From Spartinivicinus marinus (GTDB lineage Bacteria > Pseudomonadota > Gammaproteobacteria > Pseudomonadales > Zooshikellaceae): DNA of 64,000 bases. The stretch is from the NCBI RefSeq assembly GCF_026309355.1, contig NZ_JAPJZK010000001.1, forward strand, positions 1,054,001-1,118,000, given 5' to 3'. The notes under the pieces were generated by a model. The model searched no databases. It was not told the DNA's origin and saw nothing but the letters and a program-made list of their open reading frames with translations. Positions 53,206 to 59,692 of the stretch are shown here, piece by piece. Every line of letters starts with the position of its first letter. Positions within the stretch are counted from its first letter, which is position 1. The position numbers and the translations under genes are program-made.

Positions 53206-53336
53206 ACGCAAGACTCCATTACATTACTATCGGCCATATGAACAATATGACCAAAACCAAACGATTGTTCTATTTTTGAACTGTGTAACATAACGGAATT
53301 TGTATATAAATGGAAGGTGAAATTTTTCACTTTCAT
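53202..53336 (-). CDS. 44-residue phage micro-protein
   Basis: Starts MKVKNFTFHLYTNSV and ends ESCV; it is preceded by an AGGTG ribosome site and ends in an ATGA overlap with the following gene, both strong signs of real translation. No family recognised. The gene starts inside an operator-like cluster: the palindrome GTGAAATTTTTCAC covers its codons 3-7. Confidence 0.6.
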   Translation of the reverse strand: MKVKNFTFHLYTNSVMLHSSKIEQSFGFGHIVHMADSNVMESCV

Positions 53337-53341
53337 ACGTC

Positions 53342-53406
53342 ACCTGTCAGGTATTTATTTCAACAAGAAGAATTAAATAGTAGGTGACAACAGAAAACCA
53401 AGTCAA
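53342..53406 (-). promoter_or_regulatory. Promoter with overlapping inverted repeats before the int-regulator unit
   Basis: TTGACT (53401-53406) and TACTAT (53377-53382) are spaced 18 bases on the minus strand. AGGTGAC (53382-53388) abuts the -10 and is repeated inverted as GTCACCT at 53339-53345; ACCTG-T-CAGGT is at 53342-53352. The pattern suggests a repressor-controlled promoter driving the 44-aa gene, the 86-aa gene, regulator A and int. Confidence 0.55.
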
Positions 53407-53475
53407 GTGCTGTGAATATAGTACTTTCCGAACAATATTTATTTATCTGCAATTATTTTTTATTGCACAAATCAC

Positions 53476-54009
53476 TCATACTCTAAGGAAGGTGTAACCT
53501 TTTGTTTCCCAAAAATCATTTATTAAGGCATCTCCTGCCATTCGTTCCCAATCAATGTAATAGCGTAAGCGTTCAGGAATGTTAGACAAGTCTTCAAGCT
53601 CTGCTAAATATTCCTCTCCAAAGTCGCGAGGTGTCGCATAGTGGCCAACGTAAGCGTCTTTTACCTGCTCTGCGTCTAATGGGTAGCCGTAGTCAATCCA
53701 GGCTTGCAGTATGTTCTCAGCGTCATTCGTGTACCACTCACTAAGCTCGTTAAGGACAGAAACGTAAGAAAAATATTCCGAGTCAAGGCTATGCTCTCCC
53801 ACATATTTCTCGGGTATATCCTCATAATCAGCGACTATCCACTCTTCGCGAAGAACCCCGTCATTAATCTGCTTGGTTAATTCTTGTAGCCATGCATGTA
53901 TATCGCTGATTAATTCGGCGCATTCTTCATAGTTGTCAAGGTCAAAAGTTTTAGCAAGGAGTTCACCACAGTTGTAGTCATAGAGAGAGTAGAAAGTGAT
54001 TGTTGCCAT
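53476..54009 (-). CDS. ardA: Antirestriction protein ArdA
   Basis: 177 residues, strongly acidic. The C-terminal motif PERLRYYIDWERMAGDALIND and the region YVGHYATPRDFGEEYLAEL are typical ArdA. ArdA mimics bent B-form DNA and blocks type I restriction enzymes. In T7 the first early gene, 0.3 (Ocr), is an unrelated DNA mimic with the same job, so this gene fills that role in a T7-like early region. An AAGGA ribosome site lies nine bases before the ATG. The flanking small genes are on the same strand. Confidence 0.92.
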   Translation of the reverse strand: MATITFYSLYDYNCGELLAKTFDLDNYEECAELISDIHAWLQELTKQINDGVLREEWIVADYEDIPEKYVGEHSLDSEYFSYVSVLNELSEWYTNDAENILQAWIDYGYPLDAEQVKDAYVGHYATPRDFGEEYLAELEDLSNIPERLRYYIDWERMAGDALINDFWETKGYTFLRV

Positions 54010-54055
54010 GATTAAATATCCTTTTAATTAATAGAGAAAAAACAAATAATTATTT

Positions 54056-54316
54056 TTATTCTGGCTGAATCCAGTAAACATAATCAGCGAAGAAGACAGC
54101 AACAGGCTTACCTTCCTTCTGGCAGTGCTCAAGACAGCATAAAGCTTTTAAGTTAGGTGCTATCTACTCCCTCTGGCCTGAGTCTATAAGTAGGTCTATA
54201 TGCTTCTTAATCTCATCTTTTATATAATCTAAGGCTTCGCTGTGGGTGCTAAATGTGGCAGGTTCAACTTCAGGCAAATAGCCGGGAACATTCCAACCTG
54301 CTATGTAATTAGTCAT
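54056..54316 (-). pseudogene. Small phage gene interrupted by an in-frame amber codon
   Basis: From ATG 54316 (ribosome site AAGGAG) the frame gives 50 residues (MTNYIAGWNVPGYLPEVEP...SGQRE), then TAG at 54164-54166, then 35 further codons in the same frame that look coding (ending FFADYVYWIQPE) to TAA at 54056. The whole would be an 85-87 residue protein, like small phage proteins with NYIAGYNxPGYLPE starts. It is either a nonsense-mutated gene or one read through by a suppressor. Its ATG overlaps the preceding gene by eight bases. Confidence 0.65.
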
Positions 54317-54509
54317 TTAATTGCTCTCCTTGCTCTTTATTATTAAGTACTTGGCCATGACAAGACGGACAAAGAAGACCACAAATAAAACTTGCTCCCT
54401 CGCTACTCTCTGCTGTGACTAAATGTAAGCTGTAGGCTCTTTGGTTGCATAAGATGCATGTAGGGCCTGCATGTATATCTGTTGTAGATTTATTTAATGA
54501 TAGGTCCAT
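54309..54509 (-). CDS. Small zinc-ribbon-like phage protein
   Basis: 66 residues with two Cys-x-x-Cys pairs (CILC near residue 18, CPSC near 47), the spacing of a zinc ribbon. An AAGGAG ribosome site precedes it. It is the first gene after the boxA leader, with the following small gene overlapping its 3' end. A nucleic-acid or protein-binding early role is possible; no family is recognised. Confidence 0.65.
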   Translation of the reverse strand: MDLSLNKSTTDIHAGPTCILCNQRAYSLHLVTAESSEGASFICGLLCPSCHGQVLNNKEQGEQLND

Positions 54510-54681
54510 TGGCTGTGGTCTCCTTTTATTAAATTAAAATTGTATTTATTTTCTTTTAGTAGACTTTAGGTAAGCCACTAGATAACTAATGACCTACTTA
54601 AAACGCACTTGCTGTGCTTCAGTTTAAGCAGAGAGAGGCACAATATTACTTGCACTAAATCTGTCTGCTTATTTATCCAAA

Positions 54682-54694
54682 TTGTTAAAGAGCG
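54682..54694 (-). promoter_or_regulatory. rRNA-type boxA antitermination element
   Basis: Minus strand CGCTCTTTAACAA agrees with the E. coli rrn boxA (TGCTCTTTAACAA) at 12 of 13 bases and continues TTTGG as in many rRNA leaders. It lies about 215 bases after the predicted start and 170 before the first early gene, where NusB/NusE could load on the transcript. Confidence 0.7.
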
Positions 54695-54917
54695 GACTAA
54701 CACAAGCGCGCGCTAGGCATCTAGGCTTAACTGGAAACGTGCTGTGACTGCAATTAATTGTATCTAAGGAGACTTATTATATATACTTACAGAGAACCAA
54801 TATAGGTAACAATAAGCATCTAAAAGCAATAACTAGGGTTTATTTTTACATCTTTCTCTTTGCCCCTAAGATGTATAGGAGTTATTGTTTTCATTTAACT
54901 CGCCTCGGGTGACATAT

Positions 54918-54946
54918 AATCTAGCGAATTTAGTTTGTGTTGTCAA
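54918..54946 (-). promoter_or_regulatory. Early sigma-70 promoter of the prophage
   Basis: A perfect TTGACA (54941-54946) and TAGATT (54918-54923) with 17 bases between, reading left into the leader, the zinc-ribbon gene and ardA. It would allow host RNA polymerase to express these genes at infection. Confidence 0.72.
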
Positions 54947-55186
54947 TAATAAAAACAGGATAAAGAAAACAATGAAAAAATTAAAAAAAACCACTGCCAA
55001 ATAAAAAAGAAATGATAAGTATAAAATATACTGTTTCTTTCTGTCCCTTATTTATAGGTACTTTCAGCACTACATGTGACTAAACTGTGTGTCTACATAA
55101 TGATAAGTTAAGTGATTTAGGAGGCCCACGGGGGAAACTCTCGGCGGGCTTTATTCAAAAAGAGGACTCAGATTTTTTAGTGAAAA

Positions 55187-55519
55187 TTATTTTATGCCCA
55201 ACTCTTTTTTTATTGTTGTCACAAGGGTTTTTCCTTCAGAAGACAACCGTAAAGTTCTAGCTTTTGCATTGTGAGAACTTACTTCTTTCAATATCAAGTT
55301 ACGCCCAACTGCTCCTGATACACCTTCTGCAAGCCTTTGTATGGCTTTAGCTGTGACAGACACCCCTACACTTTCGTCAAGATGACCTCTCCCAAATATG
55401 TCGAACAAAGTTGCGCCTTCATTCAGCTCGACAGCTAACAAGATTTCGAGTTGAAATAATGTTAAGTCATACTCTGCAAGAGTTTTCCGCATGTGCGCAA
55501 TGTCTTTAAAACGAGGCAA
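55187..55519 (-). CDS. MarR-like winged-helix protein (phage regulator B)
   Basis: 110 residues, probably from TTG 55519 with GGAGAG upstream; an internal ATG is nine codons in. It has the same layout as regulator A: LTLFQLEILLAVELNEGATL, then SVTAKAIQRLAEG, then a wing ending KARTLRLSSEGKTL. The two share the pattern LTxxQLExLL...EG and R-LxL-EGK. It flanks the early leader on the far side from regulator A. One of the two may be the lysogeny repressor. Confidence 0.7.
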   Translation of the reverse strand: MPRFKDIAHMRKTLAEYDLTLFQLEILLAVELNEGATLFDIFGRGHLDESVGVSVTAKAIQRLAEGVSGAVGRNLILKEVSSHNAKARTLRLSSEGKTLVTTIKKELGIK

Positions 55520-55668
55520 CTTACAAGCTCTCCAATCAACTCTAGTTTAAAAGACACCAGAGTTTACTTGAGACTACAGCAGGCGTCTACATGACACTAC
55601 ACTCTAACTGAGACACCTTAGGAGCCGTTAATTTTAACTGAAAGAGATAGGGAATATATTATCATGAA

Positions 55669-55695
55669 AGCCTCCCAGATAAGCTCTCAGAGGCT
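55669..55695 (-). terminator. Possible terminator after the lipoprotein gene
   Basis: AGCCTC and GAGGCT arms with a 15-base loop, followed by TTTC and AT-rich DNA on the minus strand. Confidence 0.45.
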
Positions 55696-55714
55696 ATACA
55701 ATACATCTTCGACT

Positions 55715-55933
55715 TTAGTTGTTCTTACTTAGTCCCTGTGTATTATCAACATATATTGAAGTTGACGTACAATCACTATTACTTATCGTGTATGTAAATG
55801 AATTAAAATAAGCCATACACTTTTCAATGTTAAGCGTCCCATTGCCATTGCTACTAATAGAAGTGACATAAGGACCAGCTGAAGAGCACCCTGTAAGAAT
55901 AATAACAACAGCTGCAAGAATTAATTTTTCCAT
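55715..55933 (-). CDS. Small phage lipoprotein
   Basis: 72 residues: a lipoprotein signal with lipobox ILTGC, acylated C16, then a short Ser/Asn/Thr-rich domain with two further cysteines. It has its own sigma-70 promoter and a downstream hairpin, so it looks like an independently expressed prophage gene. Small phage lipoproteins such as T5 Llp block the receptor against superinfection; that role here is inference from size, location and context only. Confidence 0.7.
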   Translation of the reverse strand: MEKLILAAVVIILTGCSSAGPYVTSISSNGNGTLNIEKCMAYFNSFTYTISNSDCTSTSIYVDNTQGLSKNN

Positions 55934-55974
55934 TTGATATGAACTTCCCTATTTCAAAATAAAAGTGTAATAAG

Positions 55975-56003
55975 AAAGTACCATTGTACAGAATGAGAGT
56001 CAA
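55975..56003 (-). promoter_or_regulatory. Promoter of the small lipoprotein gene
   Basis: TTGACT (55998-56003) and TACTTT (55975-55980) with 17 bases between; the start would be about 35 bases before the ATG. The -10 is weak. Confidence 0.55.
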
Positions 56004-56204
56004 AAAAATGTAATGTTTATAAGCAAATACATTTTATGTAAAGGTTCTATAAGCTTGACTAAAGAAGAAGAGAAAGTCAGCTAAAAGATGACCAAGGTAA
56101 AGCTTAGCCTTGGTCTTAAGTAGCTTACAGACTATGTGTCTTAGTAGGTTATTATTTTTCTTTTTACTTGGAATATAAACAACAAAGGAAAACAAAGCTG
56201 AAGG

Positions 56205-56335
56205 TGTATTAAGGTTTAGCTAAGGCAGCTTTAAGTAAACTATGTCCATAGTGGTCTTAAAGTTAGCTTAGGTATCCTTAAGGTAATCTTTAGATATCTA
56301 TAAGTATCTTTAAGATTCTTAGCTTAATCTTTACT
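56205..56335 (-). repeat. CTTAAAG-type short-repeat array, candidate phage genome-end repeats
   Basis: Within 130 bases there are CTTAAAG-like elements on both strands: TTAAGG (56209), CTTTAAG (56229 and 56308), CTTAAAG (56256), CCTTAAGG (56276), CTTTAGA (56288) and several partial copies. They lie just past the large terminase gene. T7 carries arrays of CCTAAAG-type repeats beside its terminal repeats at this same place. The region 55934-56464 contains no gene besides these elements and the lipoprotein promoter. Confidence 0.6.
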
Positions 56336-56367
56336 CAGGCTGGAGGCTTTTTCCTTTCTTCAATACG

Positions 56368-56440
56368 GTACACTTTTTCTAGCCCTTACCAGCCGTAATC
56401 TCTAGCTATATTAGAAAAACAAGTTTTACGTACACTTTTT
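56368..56440 (-). repeat. Two copies of an 11-base motif after the terminase gene
   Basis: GTACACTTTTT occurs at 56368-56378 and 56430-56440 (minus strand AAAAAGTGTAC, followed by GTA or CGTA). They stand between the terminase stop and the short-repeat array and could be phage-polymerase promoters or packaging signals; I cannot decide. Confidence 0.5.
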
Positions 56441-56464
56441 AACCATTTTTTGTACAAATAACGC

Positions 56465-58147
56465 TTAACTACAAAAAGTCCCTACCTCTTTCTTTGGCTT
56501 TAACCCAAGACACCCTTCAGCAAACTTTTCAAACTCAGCTTCCAGAGCTTCAGCCCTATGTCTCTCCGCCTCCACAGCCCCATCCAGAGCCATCTGCTCT
56601 ACCCAATACGCAACAGCCCCTGCGACAGCTTCAAGCCTGTCATCGTGCTTCAGGGCTCCTCTGTCGTGTGTTATACGGGACATTTGATAAAAGAGGGAGT
56701 AGCTAAAGTCACCCTCACATTCCTTGTAATCTTTTTCTATAAGACGGGTGTCGACTATTAGCCTGTGCTGGCTCATGACAGGCTCAAGCGAATCAATAAT
56801 ACGCTTTTCTTTTTGTCCTTTAGCCCTTTTGCCCTCAACTTGGCAACTGTGTACCTTCCTCAGTATGGGTTTAAATAACTCGATAAACATGCCATCACCG
56901 AAGTTATCTTCCACTTGCACCATGTTCACTTTATGCTGCTGAGCAGTGTTCGCCAATTTTTGTAATGTGGAAGGTGTATAGCCGTCCCGATAGCCTCCAG
57001 CATCAATTAGAAACTGATAGCCGTGTAAAAACTTGACCACAGCATAGCTTGTCTCATCAGCTCCCCGGCCACTTGGGTCAATAAACATGACTGAGCCTGT
57101 ATATTCTGCCATTTCCTTGTCCATCCACATTGGCGAGTAAAAGCGGTCACCTGTTAAACCAAGGGTTGGCACTTCTAATACTTTATCTGCTGAGTTACAC
57201 CAGGCTAAATCAATCGGTGCCCGTTTTAAGTCAAGGGACATCACCATTAAATCAGCTAATTTAAGCGGGTACTTATCAGCATCACTTAAGCTCGTGTCCA
57301 ACATAAATTGCAGGGCAAAGCCTGCTTTACCATACGACAGCCGCCGTTCAGCTAAATCAGAATCAGGGAACCGGGAAGGCTCTGTTGTAGTGCCAGCTAA
57401 GGAAGCGTTGCGAATAACTTTGTCATAAATAAGCGCGGATAAATTGCCTTGCCATTTTTCGATTACATCAGGGTCAGGATAAAGCGCTGTCCAGATACGG
57501 ACTTTATAACCCCGTTCTTTAACCAGCTTATTATACAGGGACATTTCCGTTTGAGGGGTCCCAAGGAAGGTTATCTCAGAGGTTGTTAAGGGCTTTAAAA
57601 TAGCATCAAACTCTTTAACCAGCTCTGCTAATTTATCCCTGGCAGTTTGCGTTGCACTGTTATTTAAGACCTCAATATCATCAGCCACAATAATATCAGC
57701 GCGTGAGCCTGTCAGTTGCCCAGTAATTCCAACAGATTTAACTGAGGGGCTGTGGTCAGCTGCTGCTGGACCTACATCAAAGGCAATCTTACTGTCCCTC
57801 TGGTCTCTCCTGGGCTTTAAATGATTGAGGAAGGGTATTTCATCAATTAGCCGCTTGGTGAACGTAGAGAAGCTGTCAGCCCGCTCCTTGCTTGCGGACA
57901 CAACTAATACTTTCACTTGAGGATTTTTATACAACCGCCAGAGTACATAAGCTGACGTTATCCAACTTTTAGCTACGCCACGGAACCCCATAATTATTTT
58001 TCGTTTGGGTCCCTCCTGCAAATAAAGCGCTATGTCCTTTTGTAACTCCGTTGGAGGCGGTAGCCGTAAATATTTCCATATAACGGATAAGAAGAAGGTA
58101 AAATCTGTCTTTAATCGGTGTTCTAGTTCTTTCTCTCTTTGTTTCAT
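56465..58147 (-). CDS. Terminase large subunit, T7 gp19-like
   Basis: 560 residues from ATG 58147 (AGGAA upstream); this leaves about 14 residues before TDFTFFL, as in T7 gp19, whereas a TTG at 58180 adds 11. The ATPase has Walker A GFRGVAKS and the block VGITGQLTGSRADIIVADD; the nuclease has DPSGRG and HDDRLEA. Many stretches (LSDADKYPL, GDGMF, YSLFYQMSRIT) closely follow T7 gp19. It packages the concatemer and cuts genome ends. The Walker A to nuclease order and length (T7: 586) indicate an intact gene. Confidence 0.97.
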   Translation of the reverse strand: MKQREKELEHRLKTDFTFFLSVIWKYLRLPPPTELQKDIALYLQEGPKRKIIMGFRGVAKSWITSAYVLWRLYKNPQVKVLVVSASKERADSFSTFTKRLIDEIPFLNHLKPRRDQRDSKIAFDVGPAAADHSPSVKSVGITGQLTGSRADIIVADDIEVLNNSATQTARDKLAELVKEFDAILKPLTTSEITFLGTPQTEMSLYNKLVKERGYKVRIWTALYPDPDVIEKWQGNLSALIYDKVIRNASLAGTTTEPSRFPDSDLAERRLSYGKAGFALQFMLDTSLSDADKYPLKLADLMVMSLDLKRAPIDLAWCNSADKVLEVPTLGLTGDRFYSPMWMDKEMAEYTGSVMFIDPSGRGADETSYAVVKFLHGYQFLIDAGGYRDGYTPSTLQKLANTAQQHKVNMVQVEDNFGDGMFIELFKPILRKVHSCQVEGKRAKGQKEKRIIDSLEPVMSQHRLIVDTRLIEKDYKECEGDFSYSLFYQMSRITHDRGALKHDDRLEAVAGAVAYWVEQMALDGAVEAERHRAEALEAEFEKFAEGCLGLKPKKEVGTFCS

Positions 58148-58181
58148 TAATTCCTGGTGGGTTAATATAGGCGGGAACAAG

Positions 58182-58201
58182 GAGGGCTTAGAGCAGCCCT
58201 C
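58182..58201 (-). promoter_or_regulatory. Intercistronic hairpin between gp18- and gp19-like genes
   Basis: GAGGGCT and AGCCCTC, a perfect seven-pair stem with a six-base loop, fill the gap before the terminase large subunit gene. No T run follows. T7 has an RNase III site (R18.5) near here; this stem is shorter, so an RNA-processing or translational role is only a guess. Confidence 0.5.
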
Positions 58202-58212
58202 AACTTGTTTAT

Positions 58213-58452
58213 TTAGTGGGTATAACGAACGTCGTCCGGGTCGAATGGGTCTACTTCATTCAGTTTATTTTCAAGTTCAGCTAGCGGACTCGTTGGGGAA
58301 GGAAATTCATTAATATGGTTATCTTTCAGCATTTGGCGAGCCACGTTTAGCTCTGCTGCTTTCATTTCTCCGTTGCGGAGTTTTTCAAGAAGGTGTTCGG
58401 CTAGCTCTTTATGTAGCTGAGCTAATAATACGTTTACATCTCTATCAGTCAA
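58213..58452 (-). CDS. Terminase small subunit, T7 gp18-like
   Basis: 79 residues starting at TTG 58452 with AGGAG seven bases upstream. It is helical with a C-terminal acidic part ending DPFDPDDVRYTH, similar in size and position to T7 gp18 (89 residues). It recognises the concatemer and works with the large subunit encoded next. No helix-turn-helix is evident, as in T7-type small terminases. Confidence 0.85.
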   Translation of the reverse strand: MTDRDVNVLLAQLHKELAEHLLEKLRNGEMKAAELNVARQMLKDNHINEFPSPTSPLAELENKLNEVDPFDPDDVRYTH

Positions 58453-58463
58453 AAAGTCTCCTA

Positions 58464-58637
58464 TTAGTTAATTAAAGAGCCATCAGGACGAAATTCTAAG
58501 GCTGACTCTTTACCCACAGCAGTTGCATAAGACATCGTAAAATAGCCGTTTTCGTGCTCGATTAAGTTATATGGGTGATTAATCTGTCTAAATAATTCTT
58601 CGTAATCTACCAGTGTCTTAGTGAAGTCATCAGTCAT
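58464..58637 (-). CDS. 57-residue phage protein before the small terminase
   Basis: Reads MTDDFTKTLVDYEELFRQIN to ALEFRPDGSLIN. An AAGGAAG ribosome site lies eight bases before the ATG, and the ATG overlaps the previous small gene's stop (ATGACTGA). No family recognised; short, soluble and acidic. It belongs to a tightly packed lysis/packaging operon. Confidence 0.65.
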   Translation of the reverse strand: MTDDFTKTLVDYEELFRQINHPYNLIEHENGYFTMSYATAVGKESALEFRPDGSLIN

Positions 58638-58779
58638 TTAGAGCTTCCTTTTCAACGATAGCCACAATTGCATCATCTATTTTATTATCAGTCCGTTTAG
58701 CCATTTCTTTTAACAAGGTTAGGATTATTTTCTTCACTAGTTTTGTCGCAAGAAATCGTAAAATAAAACTACTTATCAT
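58630..58779 (-). CDS. 49-residue amphipathic phage protein
   Basis: Starts MISSFILRFLATKLVKKI and ends KEALND, with a GGAG ribosome site. The first half is hydrophobic and basic, the second has KRTDNKIDDAIVAIVEK, a pattern I associate with small phage proteins in lysis regions. It overlaps the HNH gene by 11 bases and the next gene by 8. It could be a small membrane-active lysis accessory. Confidence 0.6.
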   Translation of the reverse strand: MISSFILRFLATKLVKKIILTLLKEMAKRTDNKIDDAIVAIVEKEALND

Positions 58780-58999
58780 GTTTTCTCCATCCTCTATTTT
58801 TCTTTTGATTTGTTATTCGTAAATTTCTAACACTGTTATTTAAGGGATTTCTATCTTTATGGTCTACATCCTTACCATCACCTTTCGTAGCGAGACCTTT
58901 TTTAATCATTAAGCGTCTCGCGGCATTACGCATTGCGCGTCTCTTTTTTTGTTCAGGTTTACTGTGATATTCTTTATATTCTTTTTTATAATTCCTCAT
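58769..58999 (-). CDS. Small HNH-type homing endonuclease-like protein
   Basis: 76 residues from ATG 58999 (a GTG at 59005 is also possible). The core DVDHKDRNPLNNSVRNLRIT is the HNH motif of free-standing phage homing nucleases; the rest is very basic. It lies inside the lysis-packaging gene run, overlapping the previous gene by about 14 bases. Such nucleases spread themselves between related phages, so it may be a late insertion. Confidence 0.82.
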   Translation of the reverse strand: MRNYKKEYKEYHSKPEQKKRRAMRNAARRLMIKKGLATKGDGKDVDHKDRNPLNNSVRNLRITNQKKNRGWRKHDK

Positions 59000-59216
59000 T
59001 TGCACCTAATAGTGTTGTCTCCATAATGCTAATACGTTTATCCATTTTATAATTCAGCTTGGTTAAATCATTAACTACCTGAGTAAGCGTTTCGAGGTGC
59101 TTATAATTAGCTTCTAAATTACTTAGCCGCTGCTCTATAAGAACGACGTAGCTACCAAAGGCTAATGTGAGAGTAACTAAAATTGCAGGGAGGGAGGTTT
59201 TAAACCAGTCTTGCAC
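58986..59216 (-). CDS. Membrane-anchored coiled-coil phage protein, possible holin or spanin
   Basis: 76 residues starting at GTG directly after the previous stop (TAAGTG), so translation is coupled. One membrane helix (about 8-27) is followed by a heptad-rich region (about 28-65). The form suits a T7-type lysis protein or an inner-membrane spanin, but it is not a clear match to gp17.5 or Rz. No endolysin is visible in the window. Confidence 0.6.
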   Translation of the reverse strand: MQDWFKTSLPAILVTLTLAFGSYVVLIEQRLSNLEANYKHLETLTQVVNDLTKLNYKMDKRISIMETTLLGANEEL

Positions 59217-59681
59217 TTATATATCAAGTCCTTCTGTATCTGGTGGAATTGGCCACGTTACTTCCTGTGGTTCATTATTTGTTTGCGGTATATCTCTTAG
59301 CTTCTGCCTGTATGAAGACCAAGCCTTTCTCAGCTCCTCAGACAGTTTATTATCGTGCATTTGGGTCCAATCTGTAGCACGCAATAAATTATTTCTGTGG
59401 CCGCGTATAATGTCCCAGGTGCTTATCTCTGAGTGGTCCTCGGTAACAACTGGGTTATACAGCTTGTTAAGCATGGTGCTTATGACAGGGGCTTCTGGAA
59501 TATTACGGTTAAAGTAGGCATCTTCAGGCAGGGACCGGGATATTGCTTTTATTAACGCTTGTTCTGTTGGGTTATCTTCATCAATGAGGGAGTCAAGACC
59601 AATATTTATTTTAAATCCATTTTCCAGCTCAATATCAAGTGAGCCTGTATTTCTGTGGTAATTTATTATTTTAAATTTCAT
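59217..59681 (-). CDS. Tail fibre assembly chaperone-like protein
   Basis: 154 residues. The C-terminal part RNNLLRATDWTQMHDNKLSE, then WSSYRQKLRDIP and a final VTWP, is the Phage_tail_APC pattern of tail-fibre assembly chaperones (RN-LL-atDWtq, YRq-LRDip, WP). These genes lie just after receptor-binding genes and help fold them. It follows the glycine-rich adhesin by 11 bases. Confidence 0.82.
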   Translation of the reverse strand: MKFKIINYHRNTGSLDIELENGFKINIGLDSLIDEDNPTEQALIKAISRSLPEDAYFNRNIPEAPVISTMLNKLYNPVVTEDHSEISTWDIIRGHRNNLLRATDWTQMHDNKLSEELRKAWSSYRQKLRDIPQTNNEPQEVTWPIPPDTEGLDI

Positions 59682-59692
59682 GTTTTATTTTA

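Larger units (their letters stand above)
54510..55186. other. Early leader region of the prophage, 677 bases
   Basis: This stretch holds, in minus-strand reading order, the palindrome AGTATA-AAA-TATACT (55018-55032), a sigma-70 promoter (54918-54946), a 24-codon frame (54820-54894, MKTITPIHLRGK..., ribosome site GAGGCGAG) that may be a leader peptide, and an rRNA-type boxA (54682-54694) preceded by the palindrome AGCGCGCGCT. A GC-rich hairpin at about 55,123-55,150 follows regulator B but has no clear T run. Confidence 0.6.

Noticed and set aside
54695-54720. boxB hairpin before boxA
   Set aside because: AGCGCGCGCT is palindromic but leaves no loop, and no other stem-loop in the right place was convincing.
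55123-55150. GC-rich hairpin after regulator B as a terminator
   Set aside because: Pairing is imperfect on the plus strand, and on the minus strand no T run follows.
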